A stretch of 64,000 nt of DNA from Paraphoma chrysanthemicola (taxonomy: Eukaryota; Ascomycota; Dothideomycetes; Pleosporales; Phaeosphaeriaceae). The notes beneath the pieces are model-generated. The model ran no database searches. It saw only the letters and a program-made list of their open reading frames with translations, and had not been told where the DNA came from. The position numbers were made by a program, and so were the translations under genes. The stretch covers positions 558,001-622,000 of the forward strand of contig JAGMWG010000001.1 in the NCBI GenBank assembly GCA_020744225.1, written 5' to 3'. This document shows, piece by piece, positions 34,481-46,035 of this stretch (the first letter of the stretch is position 1; each line of letters begins with the position of its first letter).

Positions 34481-36335
34481 ATGGAAGACCGGTCTTTCAT
34501 GGTTCCAAGTCATGCGGGTTACAACATCCTCCCCAACACTGTACGTGCTGAAACCACGGATTGACTGCTGGGACGGTGACGACGCTGACTCTCGCAGCCA
34601 CTGTTTAGTCGACTCCTACGTTATGCCGGTCGAACGCCCAGGCGCATAGCCATCGACGATGTCCGCTCCAATCACCAAAGGACGCACCTCGAACTTCTCT
34701 CCGATGTACTTGCGCTGCGCGAGACGATCCTCAATACAATCGATGCCGGGACGCTCGAGGCGCTAGACAGACGGGAAGAGGTGTACATTGCCATTGTTGC
34801 TGCAGGTGGCTATGAATACACGGTCGCTATGTTGGCAGTGCTCGCGTTGGGAGCAGCCGCTGTTCCTATCACTCCAGCTTTGCCGGTGGAGGAGGCGGCG
34901 TATTTTGTCGAGAAGTCCAAGTCGGCATTGGTCTTGGTTAGCTCCTTCGATATGAAGAAGTGCTGCGACCTAGAAAAGCGCGTTGCATCAACAAGCAACG
35001 AGCATTTCCGGGGCATACCAATAGGACCGTATACGTATACGCCAACGCTCGATCCTGCGGACATCCTGATCTCGTCTGATCGTCCCTTGGAAGAGAATGC
35101 GCCAGGGGTTGTTATCTTCACCAGTGGTACTACAGGGCCTCCCAAGGGTGCTGTCATGCGTAGGTCGTTTGTTTTTGACTGTGCACTGTCTGTGGCAGAT
35201 CACTACAGGCTGACAGAAGATGATGTTATGCTGCACGTCCTTCCCGTGCACCATGCCACTGGGGTAGGCATCAATTTCTTCCCCTTTCTTATCTCAGGCA
35301 GTCGCATAGAGTTTCGCAGCGGTGGATTCGATGAAGTGTGGATGTGGGAGCGATGGAAGCTGGGCGCTGTTGATCCCCGTCAACGGTTGACATTCTTTTC
35401 CGGCGTGCCAACCATTTACATGCGGATGCGTCGCCATTATCAGCGCACTCTGCATAAGTTGCCTCCTCGGGAACTGGCAAAGTACATTGCGGGAGCGAGG
35501 CAGTTTCGTGCTTGCCTTTGTGGAACCTCGGCTCTACCTCAGCCTCTGAATGACTTCTGGACGACTCTGATGCAAAAGAAGATCATTCAGCGGTACGGCG
35601 CGACCGAGTTCGGGGCTGTATTCAAAGTGCGCCTTGACGATAAGAAAGTGCCCGATGGATCGGTGGGCGAGATCGCAAGCGGCATTGACGTGAAGTTGTC
35701 AGACGGCAATGAAGGCGAAGTGCTTGTGAAGAGTCCTGTAAGTGACCTGCGATGCCAGTGCGTTATGCTTACTGACGATCCCATAGCATATGTTCTCCAA
35801 GTACTTACATGATCCTGAAGCGACGAATAACGCTCACAATGAGGACGGCTATTTCCGGACTGGGGACATTGCGCGACGCGAGGGCAAGTACTATTACATC
35901 GTTGGCCGCGCGTCCTTGGACATCATCAAGTCTGGAGGGTACAAAATTTCTGCACTAGATATCGAGCGCGAATTGCTGGGTTTGCCGTACGTAGCGGAAG
36001 CTGTGGTTGTTGGTGTTTCGGATGAGGAGTTTGGGCAGCGAGTCGCAGCCCTCGTCTCGCTTCAGGAGGAGGAGCTGACGGACGCCTTCCTCGAAACGCA
36101 CGGCAACACTGAGTACATGCTGACCATAGCGGACCTGCGAAGAGACTTGCGCGATCGGTTGGCCGGGTACAAGATGCCAACCCTTTTGCGCATTGTCAAT
36201 GGCGAGCTACCGAAGACAGTGACCGGAAAGGTCCAGAAGAAGATCTTGGGCCCCAAGTTCTTCCCTCCCAACTATCAGACGTGTCCGGAGGTTCAGCAAT
36301 GGGTAACGTCGCCGCGGCAATTGGCAAAGCTATGA
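34481..36335 (+). CDS. Acyl-CoA synthetase, malonyl-CoA-synthetase-like (ACSF3/AAE13 type), peroxisomal signal
   Basis: Three exons: 34481-34540, 34598-35737 and 35787-36335, about 582 residues. This ANL-superfamily ligase activates a carboxylic acid with ATP to the acyl-AMP and then the acyl-CoA. The P-loop A3 motif is TSGTTGPPKG (195-204). VLPVHHATGVG is the A4 region and RYGATEFG the A5 motif. YFRTGDIARREGKYYYIVGR and DIIKSGGYKISALDIE are A7/A8. The A10 lysine is in PKTVTGKVQKKIL. The closest pattern I know is the malonyl/methylmalonyl-CoA synthetase group, so a dicarboxylic substrate is possible but unproven. The C-terminus AKL is a PTS1, as in the acyl-CoA oxidase 5 kb away. Confidence 0.9.
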
Positions 36336-38768
36336 GTGATTGTTTGTGTAGACGAGAACAGTACGCAAAACGCGGGTTGTAGTGACGGAGTGAGAGGTGT
36401 GGAACTCAGTAACGAGAGCGGGGAAAGTCACGACCGTGAACAGAAGGCGCGTATGGCCAATGTGCATGTGACGTCCACATGTAGAAGCAGCGCGCTATCA
36501 CGTCCTGCGATCTGAACAGCTGTTGGGATGCTGTATATTTCATCTCCATCGATCGTACGTGTACAGTCAATATCGCATACCATCCACTTAGACATTCTAT
36601 TTACCTGCACGTTGTAAGCCTGGTTAGACGAATGTAATGCACAACTTTCACTTTGCGACGATGCCAACACAAAAGCTTGTGCTTCTGCCCGATTGCTCAT
36701 GGTAGCCTTTTTTTTTTTTGTAGTGCAGTCAGCTAACATTCATGGAGACGCACCAAAGGTTCTCATTGTCGTACCCGTACCTTGTGCTTGCGGCGCACGT
36801 ACTCACTCTAGCAACGGTTGCTGAAGCTAGGCATTGCCTGGGAGAACTTGGCGAGGTCTTCACATTCTTGAATGGTCCGCATAGCTACAAGAAAACGACA
36901 TTTGTCGCGATCAATGCCACCTTCCCTATCAAGCATACCCTTCACTAACAACCTACAAGACCACAAGTTCCAAGGCGCTACTCATCATGTACCTTGATAA
37001 TTTTAGAAGACCCAAGGCGTATCGTGGGCTTTTCAAGTAGCTGGAAAGCCGTCCAAATGCAAGAGTCACCGCTGCTGAGCGCACGGGTAAATGGAATAAG
37101 GGGCTGCCTTCAACACAAACACGTCGCGGGCATGCGAGCTATGACATGCCTCAAACTGCCCACGGTATATGGCCAAGTCTTCTAGTCAGTCCCATGACAT
37201 GAGCTGTTTTGTGGTTTCAGAAGGATGTGGTGGAGATGAGTGTGCACAAATGATTTCTAGGCAGGCTGGATACATCACTAACGCCACTAAAAACGATCAT
37301 GCTCCTTTACATCAACAACCATGAAGCCTCGCAGCTATCCAGGCTCCTATATGCAGCATGACAAGCTGATGCTAGAGTGTTGAAAAACTCGCGGAACAGA
37401 ACGGGAATAATGTTTCGCCTTCCGAGGTTTCGTTCAAGAATGGCAAAAAGGCATAACTTTAAACAAGTGGCAGATCTGGAGAGGCGGATTAACAAAATCT
37501 AGGAAAATAAAACCATGAAAAGTCTCGACATGAAGAGGTTATTACTGGCATAAGATCCTGCCCATGCTTGTGTTGGGCAGCAACGAAACGCGACGTCCGC
37601 TTTGGGCAGCATTTTGACTTGGTGTGATCGAGCGCAATGGACGCCTACCGTTCCGGCGAAGTTATGCTCCTTCATTCATCCGCATTATACGGCTTGATCC
37701 AAACCCTCGCTGTTGTCTCATTAGGAGGCACGCGTGGTACGCAAGGTGGAATAGACTTAATCCGAAATGTGCAGCATTCCGCTTCCTCTTCCAGACTAGA
37801 CTGGGTGCGTCCGGACCCACATGTCGGGCCCTCGCTATGGAAGACCCATTGCATGATCCACCATCAGGGCCTTCCAAGGTTCCATAACCATCCCGTCCAG
37901 CAATGTCGACGAAAACGACACCCGTGCTGTTCTTGCAATGTTTCACAATGCTACGGGACATCATTGCTTTTACTGGCTAACAAGCAACATTTGCACCATG
38001 CCCAGGTGCAGTCGCCGATTGCGGAGGAATACTGGGTCAACGCTGATCATGAGGTTATCTTGAGGTTTTACGCCCTCGTGAAAGCTTATAAGGATGCTAA
38101 AAAGCTTCCTACTACAGCACTAGCTACACTATGTTGCTGCAATGTTCTGATTCGTTACAAATTCGCCCGAATGACGCCGCTACCGACAAGAACACGCTAC
38201 TCCATACGAGTTCCACCGGACTTCCACATGTGCCGCCTGCACCCCAGCTTCCTCCCCGCATTGCTGCAGTATGACGGACAGTCGATTTCCGGCATGGCTT
38301 CCGCCGAACAGGGTTCTTTCTGTTGACCCTTGCCACTCCAGATGTCGGATGTGGACAAGAATTCGTAGTTCTTCCGTTAACTCCAATCTACACATTTCTG
38401 TTCCTTAGGCCCCGCTCCCGGATATTTTCTTCTAGAGGAATGGTCCCCGAGGATACTCACATCGAACCTCGTCATCCCCGCGTTCTCATCAGCGGTCCTT
38501 CCCGAGATGGATTGCGGGTGCCCCAGATGTGACTTCAGCGACATTCCGGTGGGAGAACAATTGGTCGTAAAGCATGATCGTTGGAGGAAAATCTCGAAAC
38601 TAAGGAGGCCGCGCAATATGATAGCGGAGTCCGGTGCATCTGTATGAGTATTGTCGCCGATATTACCAAGACTGGAAATGCTTAAATACCTGGGCAGTGG
38701 AGCTTATTACGAGCAGGATTAGATCTAACACCGCCAACAGCCGCAACCTCGTTTACACTGCTTCAAAT
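36336..38768. other. 2.4-kb gene-poor region
   Basis: Contains a run of 12 T at 36708-36719, a 68-codon ORF at 36742-36948 (+) whose product starts with a hydrophobic signal-like stretch, and the long ORF at 37637 listed separately. The GH54 promoter lies at its right end, with a TTAAATA-like box near 38683. No other gene is supported. Confidence 0.5.
37637..38326 (+). CDS. Unassigned 229-codon open frame
   Basis: An uninterrupted frame from ATG to stop. In a window of this size perhaps one frame in ten windows would be this long by chance, so it deserves a mention. The product is Cys/His-rich in the middle (RRKRHPCCSCNVSQC) with a polar stretch EEYWVNADHEVILRFYALVKAYKDAKK. I recognise no domain and codon use looks less regular than in the clear genes. 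It could be a relic, a lineage-specific gene, or chance. Confidence 0.15.
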   Translation: MDAYRSGEVMLLHSSALYGLIQTLAVVSLGGTRGTQGGIDLIRNVQHSASSSRLDWVRPDPHVGPSLWKTHCMIHHQGLPRFHNHPVQQCRRKRHPCCSCNVSQCYGTSLLLLANKQHLHHAQVQSPIAEEYWVNADHEVILRFYALVKAYKDAKKLPTTALATLCCCNVLIRYKFARMTPLPTRTRYSIRVPPDFHMCRLHPSFLPALLQYDGQSISGMASAEQGSFC

Positions 38769-40336
38769 ATGACTTCCCAGTCCATTCTTCTTGCAATTGG
38801 CCTTGCTGCCACCACTTCACTCGTTGCTGCGGGACCCTGCGACATATACGCTTCTGGCAACACGCCCTGCATCGCTGCTCACAGCACGACGCGCGCCTTA
38901 TACAATGCTTACACTGGTGCGCTCTATCAAGTCAAACGTGGGTCTGACAACACCACGACCAATATTGCGCCCAAGTCAGCTGGTAGGGCGGCCCAACATC
39001 TTTCGTATAGAACAAGCAGAGTTCTCTGACAAGGCGAACAGGGGGTGTCGCGAATGCTGCTGCTCAAGATTCGTTCTGCGCCAGTACCACGTGCCTAATC
39101 ACAGTCATCTATGATCAGTCTGGGCGTGAGAATCATCTCTATCAAGCCCCTCCTGGTGGGTTCAATGGACCAGATGCTAATGGTTACGACAACTTTGCCA
39201 GTGCTATTGGCGCTCCGGTGACTTTGAACGGTCAGAAGGCATATGGTGTCTTCATCTCGCCAGGAACTGGCTACAGAAACAACAAAGTTAGCGGGTCTGC
39301 TGTTGGTGATCAGCCCGAAGGGATGTATGCAGTTCTCGACGGCACGCACTACAACGGCGCTTGTTGCTTTGACTATGGTAATGCTGAGACCAATAATCTG
39401 GACACTGGTAATGGTCACATGGAAGCTATCTACTATGGCGACAACACTGTCTGGGGCTCTGGTTCTGGCAATGGTCCCTGGATCATGGCTGATCTCGAGA
39501 ATGGTCTATTCTCTGGCGTAAATGTGAAGAACAACGCTGGAGACCCATCTCAGTCTGCTCGCTTCCTCAATGCCATTATCAAAGGCGAACCAGGTCGTTG
39601 GGCAATCCGTGGTGGAAATGCAGCCTCGGGATCCTTGTCAACGTACTATAGCGGCGCTCGACCGAATGCTAACGGATACAATCCTATGAGTAAGGAGGGC
39701 GCCATCATCTTGGGTATCGGTGGCGACAACAGCAACGGTGCGCAAGGCACGTTCTACGAGGGCGTGATGACATCTGGCTATCCCTCCGATGCGACTGAAA
39801 ATTCTGTCCAAGCCAACATTGTTGCTGCCAAGTATGCCACTACCTCTTTGATCAGCGGCGCAGCTCTTACTGTTGGCAAGTCGGTTTCGCTTAAGGTCAC
39901 TACTCCAGGCTTCGACACTCGCTACCTGGCTCATTCTGGTAGCACCGTCAACACTCAGGTTGTCTCCTCGTCGAGCAGCACTGCGCTCAAGCAGCAGGCC
40001 AGTTGGACAGTCCGCACCGGTCTTGGCAACAGCGGCTGCCTGTCTTTCGAGAGTGTGGACACTCCCGGCAGCTACATCAGGCACAACAACTTCGCACTCC
40101 TTCTTAACGCGGGTGATGGTTCTAAGCAATTCAACGAAGACGCTACTTTCTGCCCTCAGACTTCCTTCAACACCGCAGGGACCAACTCCATTCGCGCCTG
40201 GGGTTACCCGACACGCTTCTTCCGCCACTACTCCAACGCAGGATATATCGCGAGCAACGGTGGTGTGCACACGTTTGATGCGGCTACGTCTTTCAACAAC
40301 GATGCGAGCTTCGTGGTCGGCGCTGGCTTTGCTTAG
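38769..40336 (+). CDS. abfB: Secreted alpha-L-arabinofuranosidase, GH54 with CBM42
   Basis: Two exons, 38769-38982 and 39042-40336, about 502 residues, the standard length for fungal AbfB. The start is MTSQSILLAIGLAATTSL, a signal peptide cut near residue 21 before GPCDIYASGNTPC. The enzyme removes arabinofuranose side groups from arabinoxylan and arabinan outside the cell. The join gives PKSAGGVANAAAQDSFC, matching the family. The GH54 domain has GTHYNGACCFDYGNAETN with the vicinal Cys pair, and WIMADLENGLFSG, whose Glu corresponds to the known nucleophile. YNPMSKEGAIILGIGGDNSN precedes the C-terminal CBM42, a beta-trefoil that binds arabinofuranose side chains (SYIRHNNFALLLN and RFFRHYSNAGYIAS repeats). 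Recognition is near certain. Confidence 0.97.
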
Positions 40337-40764
40337 GAGGCTTCGGGCTTGGTATTGCTGGGCGTGCGGACGCACAGAATGCGTGCAGGTATATGTGTGG
40401 TCGGCTACGGAGTCACAGGCAACACAATGAATCTCTTTGATGTTCTTCAACACTTCACCAAGACTTACATTTCCGAAGTGCAGGTTTGTAAAGCCAATCA
40501 GACTAGATTCTGGCACTGAAACATAGCGCGTCCGGGATGGACAGCCAATTGCGGACTAGCGTCTTTCCCATCAATCCATTCTCATCCACTCGTCGTATCG
40601 CACACATAAGATAGGTCCCCTTTACAATCCAGACAACTTCTAGATGTAGTACATTGAAAGTTGTGGCGTTCGCCACTCTGTGACAGAAGAATGAAGAGCA
40701 GCGTAGAGCATCAACTTCGGACGACCACCACATTCTTTTCCTTCATGCGCGCCGCGTGACCCAC
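40337..40764. promoter_or_regulatory. Spacer before the heme peroxidase
   Basis: About 430 bases holding the GH54 3' flank and the peroxidase promoter. I see no other feature. Confidence 0.4.
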
Positions 40765-41829
40765 ATGACCATCATGGTGAACCTTTCGTTTCTCGTGCTT
40801 GCATATTTGCAGCTCCATGCTGCGTCCGCAGGTTTACTCGGGTTACCATTAGATATCGGCGGCCTACTCTCGTCATTACACCCAGCTCCTGCCAATGATC
40901 CGCGTTTTATCAACTTCAGTCCTCCAGGCGTGGGCGATGGTATGCTTCATGTTCCGGCGTATTGATACACATACTGAAAGTGTACAGTTCGATCCCCATG
41001 TCCCGGTCTCAACGGTAATGTACCATTTCCCCAGGTCCCACACAATCTAACACGATCTCCAAGCTCTCGCAAATCATGGCTTCCTCCATCACAATGGGCG
41101 TAACATGACCATACCGCACCTGATCAAAGGCCTCTCAGAAGGTCTAAACATCGGCCCCGATTTCACTGCCAGTCTCGGTGGCCTGGCATTGCGAGCTACG
41201 CCGGATCCTGCGAGCGGCGCATTCGATCTCAATGAACTCGTCGCTATCGAGCACGATGCAAGCATATCGCGTCAGGACGCTGCGTTTGGTAGTGCGGCGG
41301 CATTTGATGAGAGAACGTGGGCGCAGTACATGAGTGTTTTCAAGGGGAGGTCAACGGCTGACGTTCAGACCGCGGCGAAGGCGAAGTTCGCACGGTACAA
41401 CGACAGCCTGAGTCATAATCCGGACTTCACATATGGTGCGCGTGAAGCTGTGCTTGCGTACGGTGAACAGGCTTTATATCTGCAAACGATGGGAAGCGAT
41501 ACGATTTCGCCAAGAGCGAACCTCAACTTTGTTCGGACACTATTCGAGCAGGAGAGATTACCATATGTGCAGGGATGGAGACCAAGTACGGTGCCCGTCA
41601 CGCTTGCCTCTGTTGGTGCGATGGTGGTTCAGTTGATTACTTCCGGGCCAGAGCCTGTGCCTGAGGTTGGGAGAATTGTTGGGTAAGTACTTGATGTGTT
41701 TCGATGAAAATTGGCATGAAGCTGATTTGAGGTAGTGATACGTATAAGAGCATTGTCGTCTCAGCCGCGGGTGGGTCGCAAATCTTGTCGAATCTCACGG
41801 AGGGAATAAGTGCGGTATTGGGCTTGTGA
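40765..41829 (+). CDS. Secreted heme-thiolate peroxidase (chloroperoxidase/peroxygenase family)
   Basis: Four exons: 40765-40939, 40988-41014 (27 bases), 41064-41682 and 41736-41829, about 304 residues. Starts at 40765 or 40774 are both possible; either gives a signal peptide ending near AASA. The micro-exon is supported because it builds the heme-ligand motif VRSPCPGLNALANHG with Cys63. EHD (130-132, AIEHDASISRQD) is the acid-base/metal-site motif of chloroperoxidase and group I peroxygenases. FTYGAREAVLAYGEQALYL and VRTLFEQERLPYVQGWRP are conserved family segments. Such enzymes use H2O2 to halogenate or hydroxylate organic compounds. The length is near that of short unspecific peroxygenases. 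It follows GH54 in tandem and precedes a zinc-cluster regulator. Confidence 0.9.
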
Positions 41830-42631
41830 TTGTGTCTTGCGACTGTACAGGAAATAATACTGCAAGCTGCTCGAGATTGCGAGAGACTTTGAAATATCTT
41901 GCCGTCTCCGAACGCTCTTCTCTTCTTGTAGACATATCCTGCTACTGCTTTGCCATTGCGTGTGAGGAACTTGAGGTTCTGCAGTCGCACGAGAGCCAAA
42001 ACAATGAGCCCCACGTTTACGCGGAATGTGTGACACCTGCACGTTCCTTCCACGAGATGATGATGCATTTCAGATCCGCGGAACAGATGCCGCGACCGGC
42101 GACCAGGTCTTTGATGAAACTTCTCTGGATTGAAACGTTTCGTTCCCTGATTTATGGTTCTGAGTTCGGAACCACTGGATGCCGTTGATGGCTGAGCCGC
42201 ACCCCGCGTTCCAGGGAGATTCACCAGTATCGGAACCTTTCGGTTCTCTGACAGTACTCCGCACGGCCACCGTCTGCTTCATGATGATATTTCAATTTTC
42301 GAGACCGCCGCATGTACGCAATGCTCGCACTCTAACAAGCGGAGTTGTTGCCGTTGGCTAAGCATAGTTCATGTGGCAACACCTCAGCCAATCGGCCCGA
42401 CTCATGCTAGTCGTCAGACACCTGACAAACGTAGACAGGACCATCGACGTGTTCTGAAACTATTTCGTACAATCCCATAACAGGAAGTCTTCTAGCATCG
42501 GCCCGCACGGCTGTCATCGGCAGATTTATACTTGGTATTCCCTTGCCACGAATGGCCAGACTTGTGCTGTAGCGTTAGCAATCTATTCGTACCTATCAAC
42601 CTCTGCCTTCCAAACTTTAGAATCACCACTG
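41830..42631. promoter_or_regulatory. Spacer before the second Zn2Cys6 gene
   Basis: About 800 bases. The frame-open stretches on both strands near 41.8-42.2 kb have no family features. It presumably holds the regulator promoter. Confidence 0.4.
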
Positions 42632-44972
42632 ATGTCCTATCGTGGCCGCCCCAGCAAGGGATGTGAGAGCTGCAGAGCTCGGAAGGTAAAGGTACGTCTA
42701 TAATCTCCCCCAAGGCTGCATTTTGGAGCAACTTGTCATAGTAATCTCTCCTCGTTCTGGAAGGCTGGTACTAGACTAGCGACCAGTCAATAGACTGACG
42801 GGAATTTTGTTTCTTCTTAGTGCGACGAAGCCAAACCAATCTGCACCCGATGCATCAAGTCGGGCCTGGATTGCAGATATCGAGATGCGGCAGACCTACT
42901 CTTTCGCAACCAGACAGCTACTGCAGCACAGCGCGCAGAAGACTCGTGGAGGAAAAGGTCTAAATCCCATCAAAGAACGCAAAGTGACACTAGCGCCCAC
43001 TCGCATGCTGCTTCATCACAGTCATCGGATTCACGAAGCGAGACTCGCACCCGAAGCCCGAATGATCTTCGCGGCACAAATCTGATCACTCAATCCGCTC
43101 GGCCAGCAATGATAAGTCATACTGTGAACGATTGTAAAGCGCCATCTGAGGTTTTGGAGAACCTGAAGATCGCGGCTCCTGTGAGCTCTGATTTGCGGGT
43201 CGCTGCGTATCAAAGGTTTCTCTACGACTTCGCCATTCCAGAGACTCCGGACAAGTCACCAGAAGAACCATCCGATGCTCTACTCACGTTTGTGCCTTTA
43301 CTTTACACCCAAGCTGCTCCAGATTCATGTCTCACCACGATCATTGACGCTGTGTGCCACATCAATTTCTTCAACAGGTGCCAAGCGCCAGAGGCGAAAG
43401 CTTTTGCGGAAGAGCTTTTCGGAAAGGGCATCAAGCTTTTATCGAAGGCGATAACGAACGAACAGCAGGTAGCTACGAATGACACGTTGGCATCTGTTTA
43501 TCTGATGGGAATGTACGAGGTGTGTGAATCCTACACTACGAATTTGCGCCACTAAATCTCACAATGTAGAATCTGTCGAGCTTTCAGCGGCGAGGCACGT
43601 TCGTGACACATCAGCACGGCGCCAACGCTTTGCTCCAAATGAGAAGAATAGAACAGTACTGCAGCAACCCGGTTTCTGCTAGACTATATGAGGTGGCGCA
43701 TATCAGGCGTGGACTCTGCAAACATGTCGCTAATCACCCTCACAGCTGATATATTGGCAACAACTGCTTGGAAACTTACAAGCCGCAAAACCCCCCTTGA
43801 TACCCGTCGAAAATGTTATCAGCGTAAGAAAATACATACCAAACCTGTACAACAATGCCAATACCTTCAACATCCGGTTGATCTGGAGAACAGCGCAATT
43901 GCACGCCCGGTGGCAAGAAACGAAAGGAAAGGCAGTCCCTCCACTGAAACGAAGCGATCTTCAAGAGATCCTAAAGACTGCCCTTGATTTGGACGCGGAA
44001 TTCCAGGCGTGGGAAGATACGCTACCGCCTTTCTGGGGATACACAGCTCAGCTGAACACTCCCGAAGCAAGATCAGAATTTGCACCCATTTGGCAAAAGC
44101 TGATCTTAAGTAGCAACGGTGGGCCGCGCGAAATCTACTCGTACTCAAATCTCAAACGAACGTGGACTGGAGGCTTCTATCGGACAAGCCGGATGTTTCT
44201 ACTTCGAGACACGCTCGAGATACTCAATTGGATGTTCAGGCTGCCTGAACGTCCAGAGGATGCAGCGGATATGGACGTGGGCCCAAAGACCGCGGCGTCC
44301 AAGGAGCTAGTCACCGAGGACGAGCACCTGCCCCTCATGGACAACTTTACGTTACGTGCACAGCATTCGATGACGACGGACCATTTAGTTGAAATCATTG
44401 AAAGAAGCTGTTCTGCCGTATTGAGCAGCTTTACCGTCCCGATTCACGGAAAGTCATACGAAGACGTCTGCGGCATGAGAGGCTATGTCGTTTTGTGGCC
44501 CTTAGGCACGATAGACTCAATCCTCAGTGCCGGCTTGGTCCCAAGCATTATGGACCATAGTTCTGCAGGAGCATTGCCTAACGATAGTCCCATGGCCACT
44601 ACCAATGGTACATCATACGATCCGATCCTACCGATAGGCATTACTGGTGAACACACTGACTCTACTCCTGCAGGAAATTTGGTGACGTCGACACCCCCGC
44701 CAGTACACGATCCCACAGCGGCGAAAGGACACATCTTTGACTGTCATCCCAAGCACCCATACGATCACCCCATTGACTTGTCGAAACTCGACATCAGCAT
44801 GCCAAGCTCAAGGAGGATTGATGTGCCAGCCAGACGCGAGTGGATCAATCGACTGCTGTGTTACATTGGAACTGAGCTGGGCATCAAAAAGGCGCTTGCA
44901 GTGCCATATATGGAGGGATATTTTCCGATTGTGAAGCCACAAGTCGATGGAATTCTTGGTCGTCAGGATTAA
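42632..44972 (+). CDS. Zn2Cys6 transcription factor
   Basis: Four exons: 42632-42691, 42821-43519, 43570-43692 and 43746-44972, about 702 residues. The first intron splits the zinc cluster: GCESCRARKVK in exon 1 and CDEAKPICTRCIKSGLDC in exon 2, giving Cys11, 14, 21, 28, 31 and 38. A Ser/Arg/Thr-rich linker follows. The fungal TF domain shows FLYDFAIPETPD, GTFVTHQHGANALLQMR, LYELIYWQQLLGNLQAAK (built by the exon 3/4 join), YSNLKRTWTGGFYRTSR and TLEILNWMFRLP. The C-terminus has ARREWINRLLCYIGTELG. Targets are unknown; the nearest genes are the peroxidase upstream and the Cys-rich cell-wall protein downstream. Confidence 0.9.
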
Positions 44973-46035
44973 GGACCGAGCTCTAGGCTCTTCCAGAAGG
45001 CTGCGCCCGCGCTGCACCGCACACCTAGAGCTACCGTGGTTTAACAAGGGCATAGTCATTATTCGTCTAAAAGCGACCATATCGACATTCACAAGGCTCT
45101 TAGCTGTGTTCCGGCATTCCGCACTACCCATACTCGTAGCATGAAAACCATGGTGACGATGTATACAGCAGATATTCGAGAAATCCTGATGCCCCGCAAC
45201 TGAAGTGCAGTGAAGTGTGTTCCAGAGGCACCTGGAATCTGGCGTACCTTTTATGCACATCAATTCGGTCAAACGATTGTTTCGTCCGAGCTTTGTGCAT
45301 CCCCACGGGTTTAAAGTAGCCCGGATACAACAGAGTTGACAGTCAAAGTCGAATGATATGCGTGTTGTTGAGGTTGAACAGAGCTGTGCGTTGCGTGAAC
45401 TTACATACCAGTATCTGCTAGGGTCGTTGGCTTGTTCGAGCCATCAATCGAATGTTGGCGGCCAAGCAAAATAGGGTAGTCTACACCATCACACAGGAAG
45501 TTTTTTGCGCTCAGGGATCGTACCTAGAGCTTTCAAAACTAGCTGACATGCATTTCATTCGATGAAGGTTGAGGAAGAAGTTTGGCGTGTATACGGTCAG
45601 CGACTTGGATGAAGGGCAGAGCCATTGAGTAACTCATCCCCCTAAACACCTTATGAACATAGTTGTGAGGGGTGTCGAGACTGCAGCAAATGTAAGGCTG
45701 CAAAAATAATGGTAGAGGAGTCTGAGTTAGAGGTTGCACGGAGTAAGTCACCCAGCGCCAAGTGAATTCGGAACCCTCGGAACTCCTCTTCGAACAGGAC
45801 CCTCAAGCATCTCCGTTCCAATTCAGTGCATCTCTATCACCTATTGATAATTGTGGTTATTCTATTAGCAGTTCGAAAGCGCAATCAAGAAGCATGTTCC
45901 TTGTTGCCGTGTTGGCGGTGAGGCGCCAGCGCATCCCAGCCTCGCAATTTCTGCCCTGATCAGAACCACCAGCCACCTCATCGGCATTGTGCTGTAGCTG
46001 CTGGACTTCGCGACTACCTACAATTCCTGTCCCAC
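44973..46035. other. Intergenic spacer
   Basis: About 1.06 kb with only short ORFs on both strands. No gene, RNA or repeat is recognised; the right end is the promoter of the Cys-rich protein gene. Confidence 0.5.

Noticed and set aside
36708..36719. T-run as a terminator or retroelement tail
   Set aside because: A lone run of 12 T without target-site duplication, reverse-transcriptase relic or Pol III gene next to it.
39638..40516. 292-codon open frame on the minus strand
   Set aside because: It is the antisense shadow of the GH54 gene, whose product is unmistakable; the antisense product has no family features.
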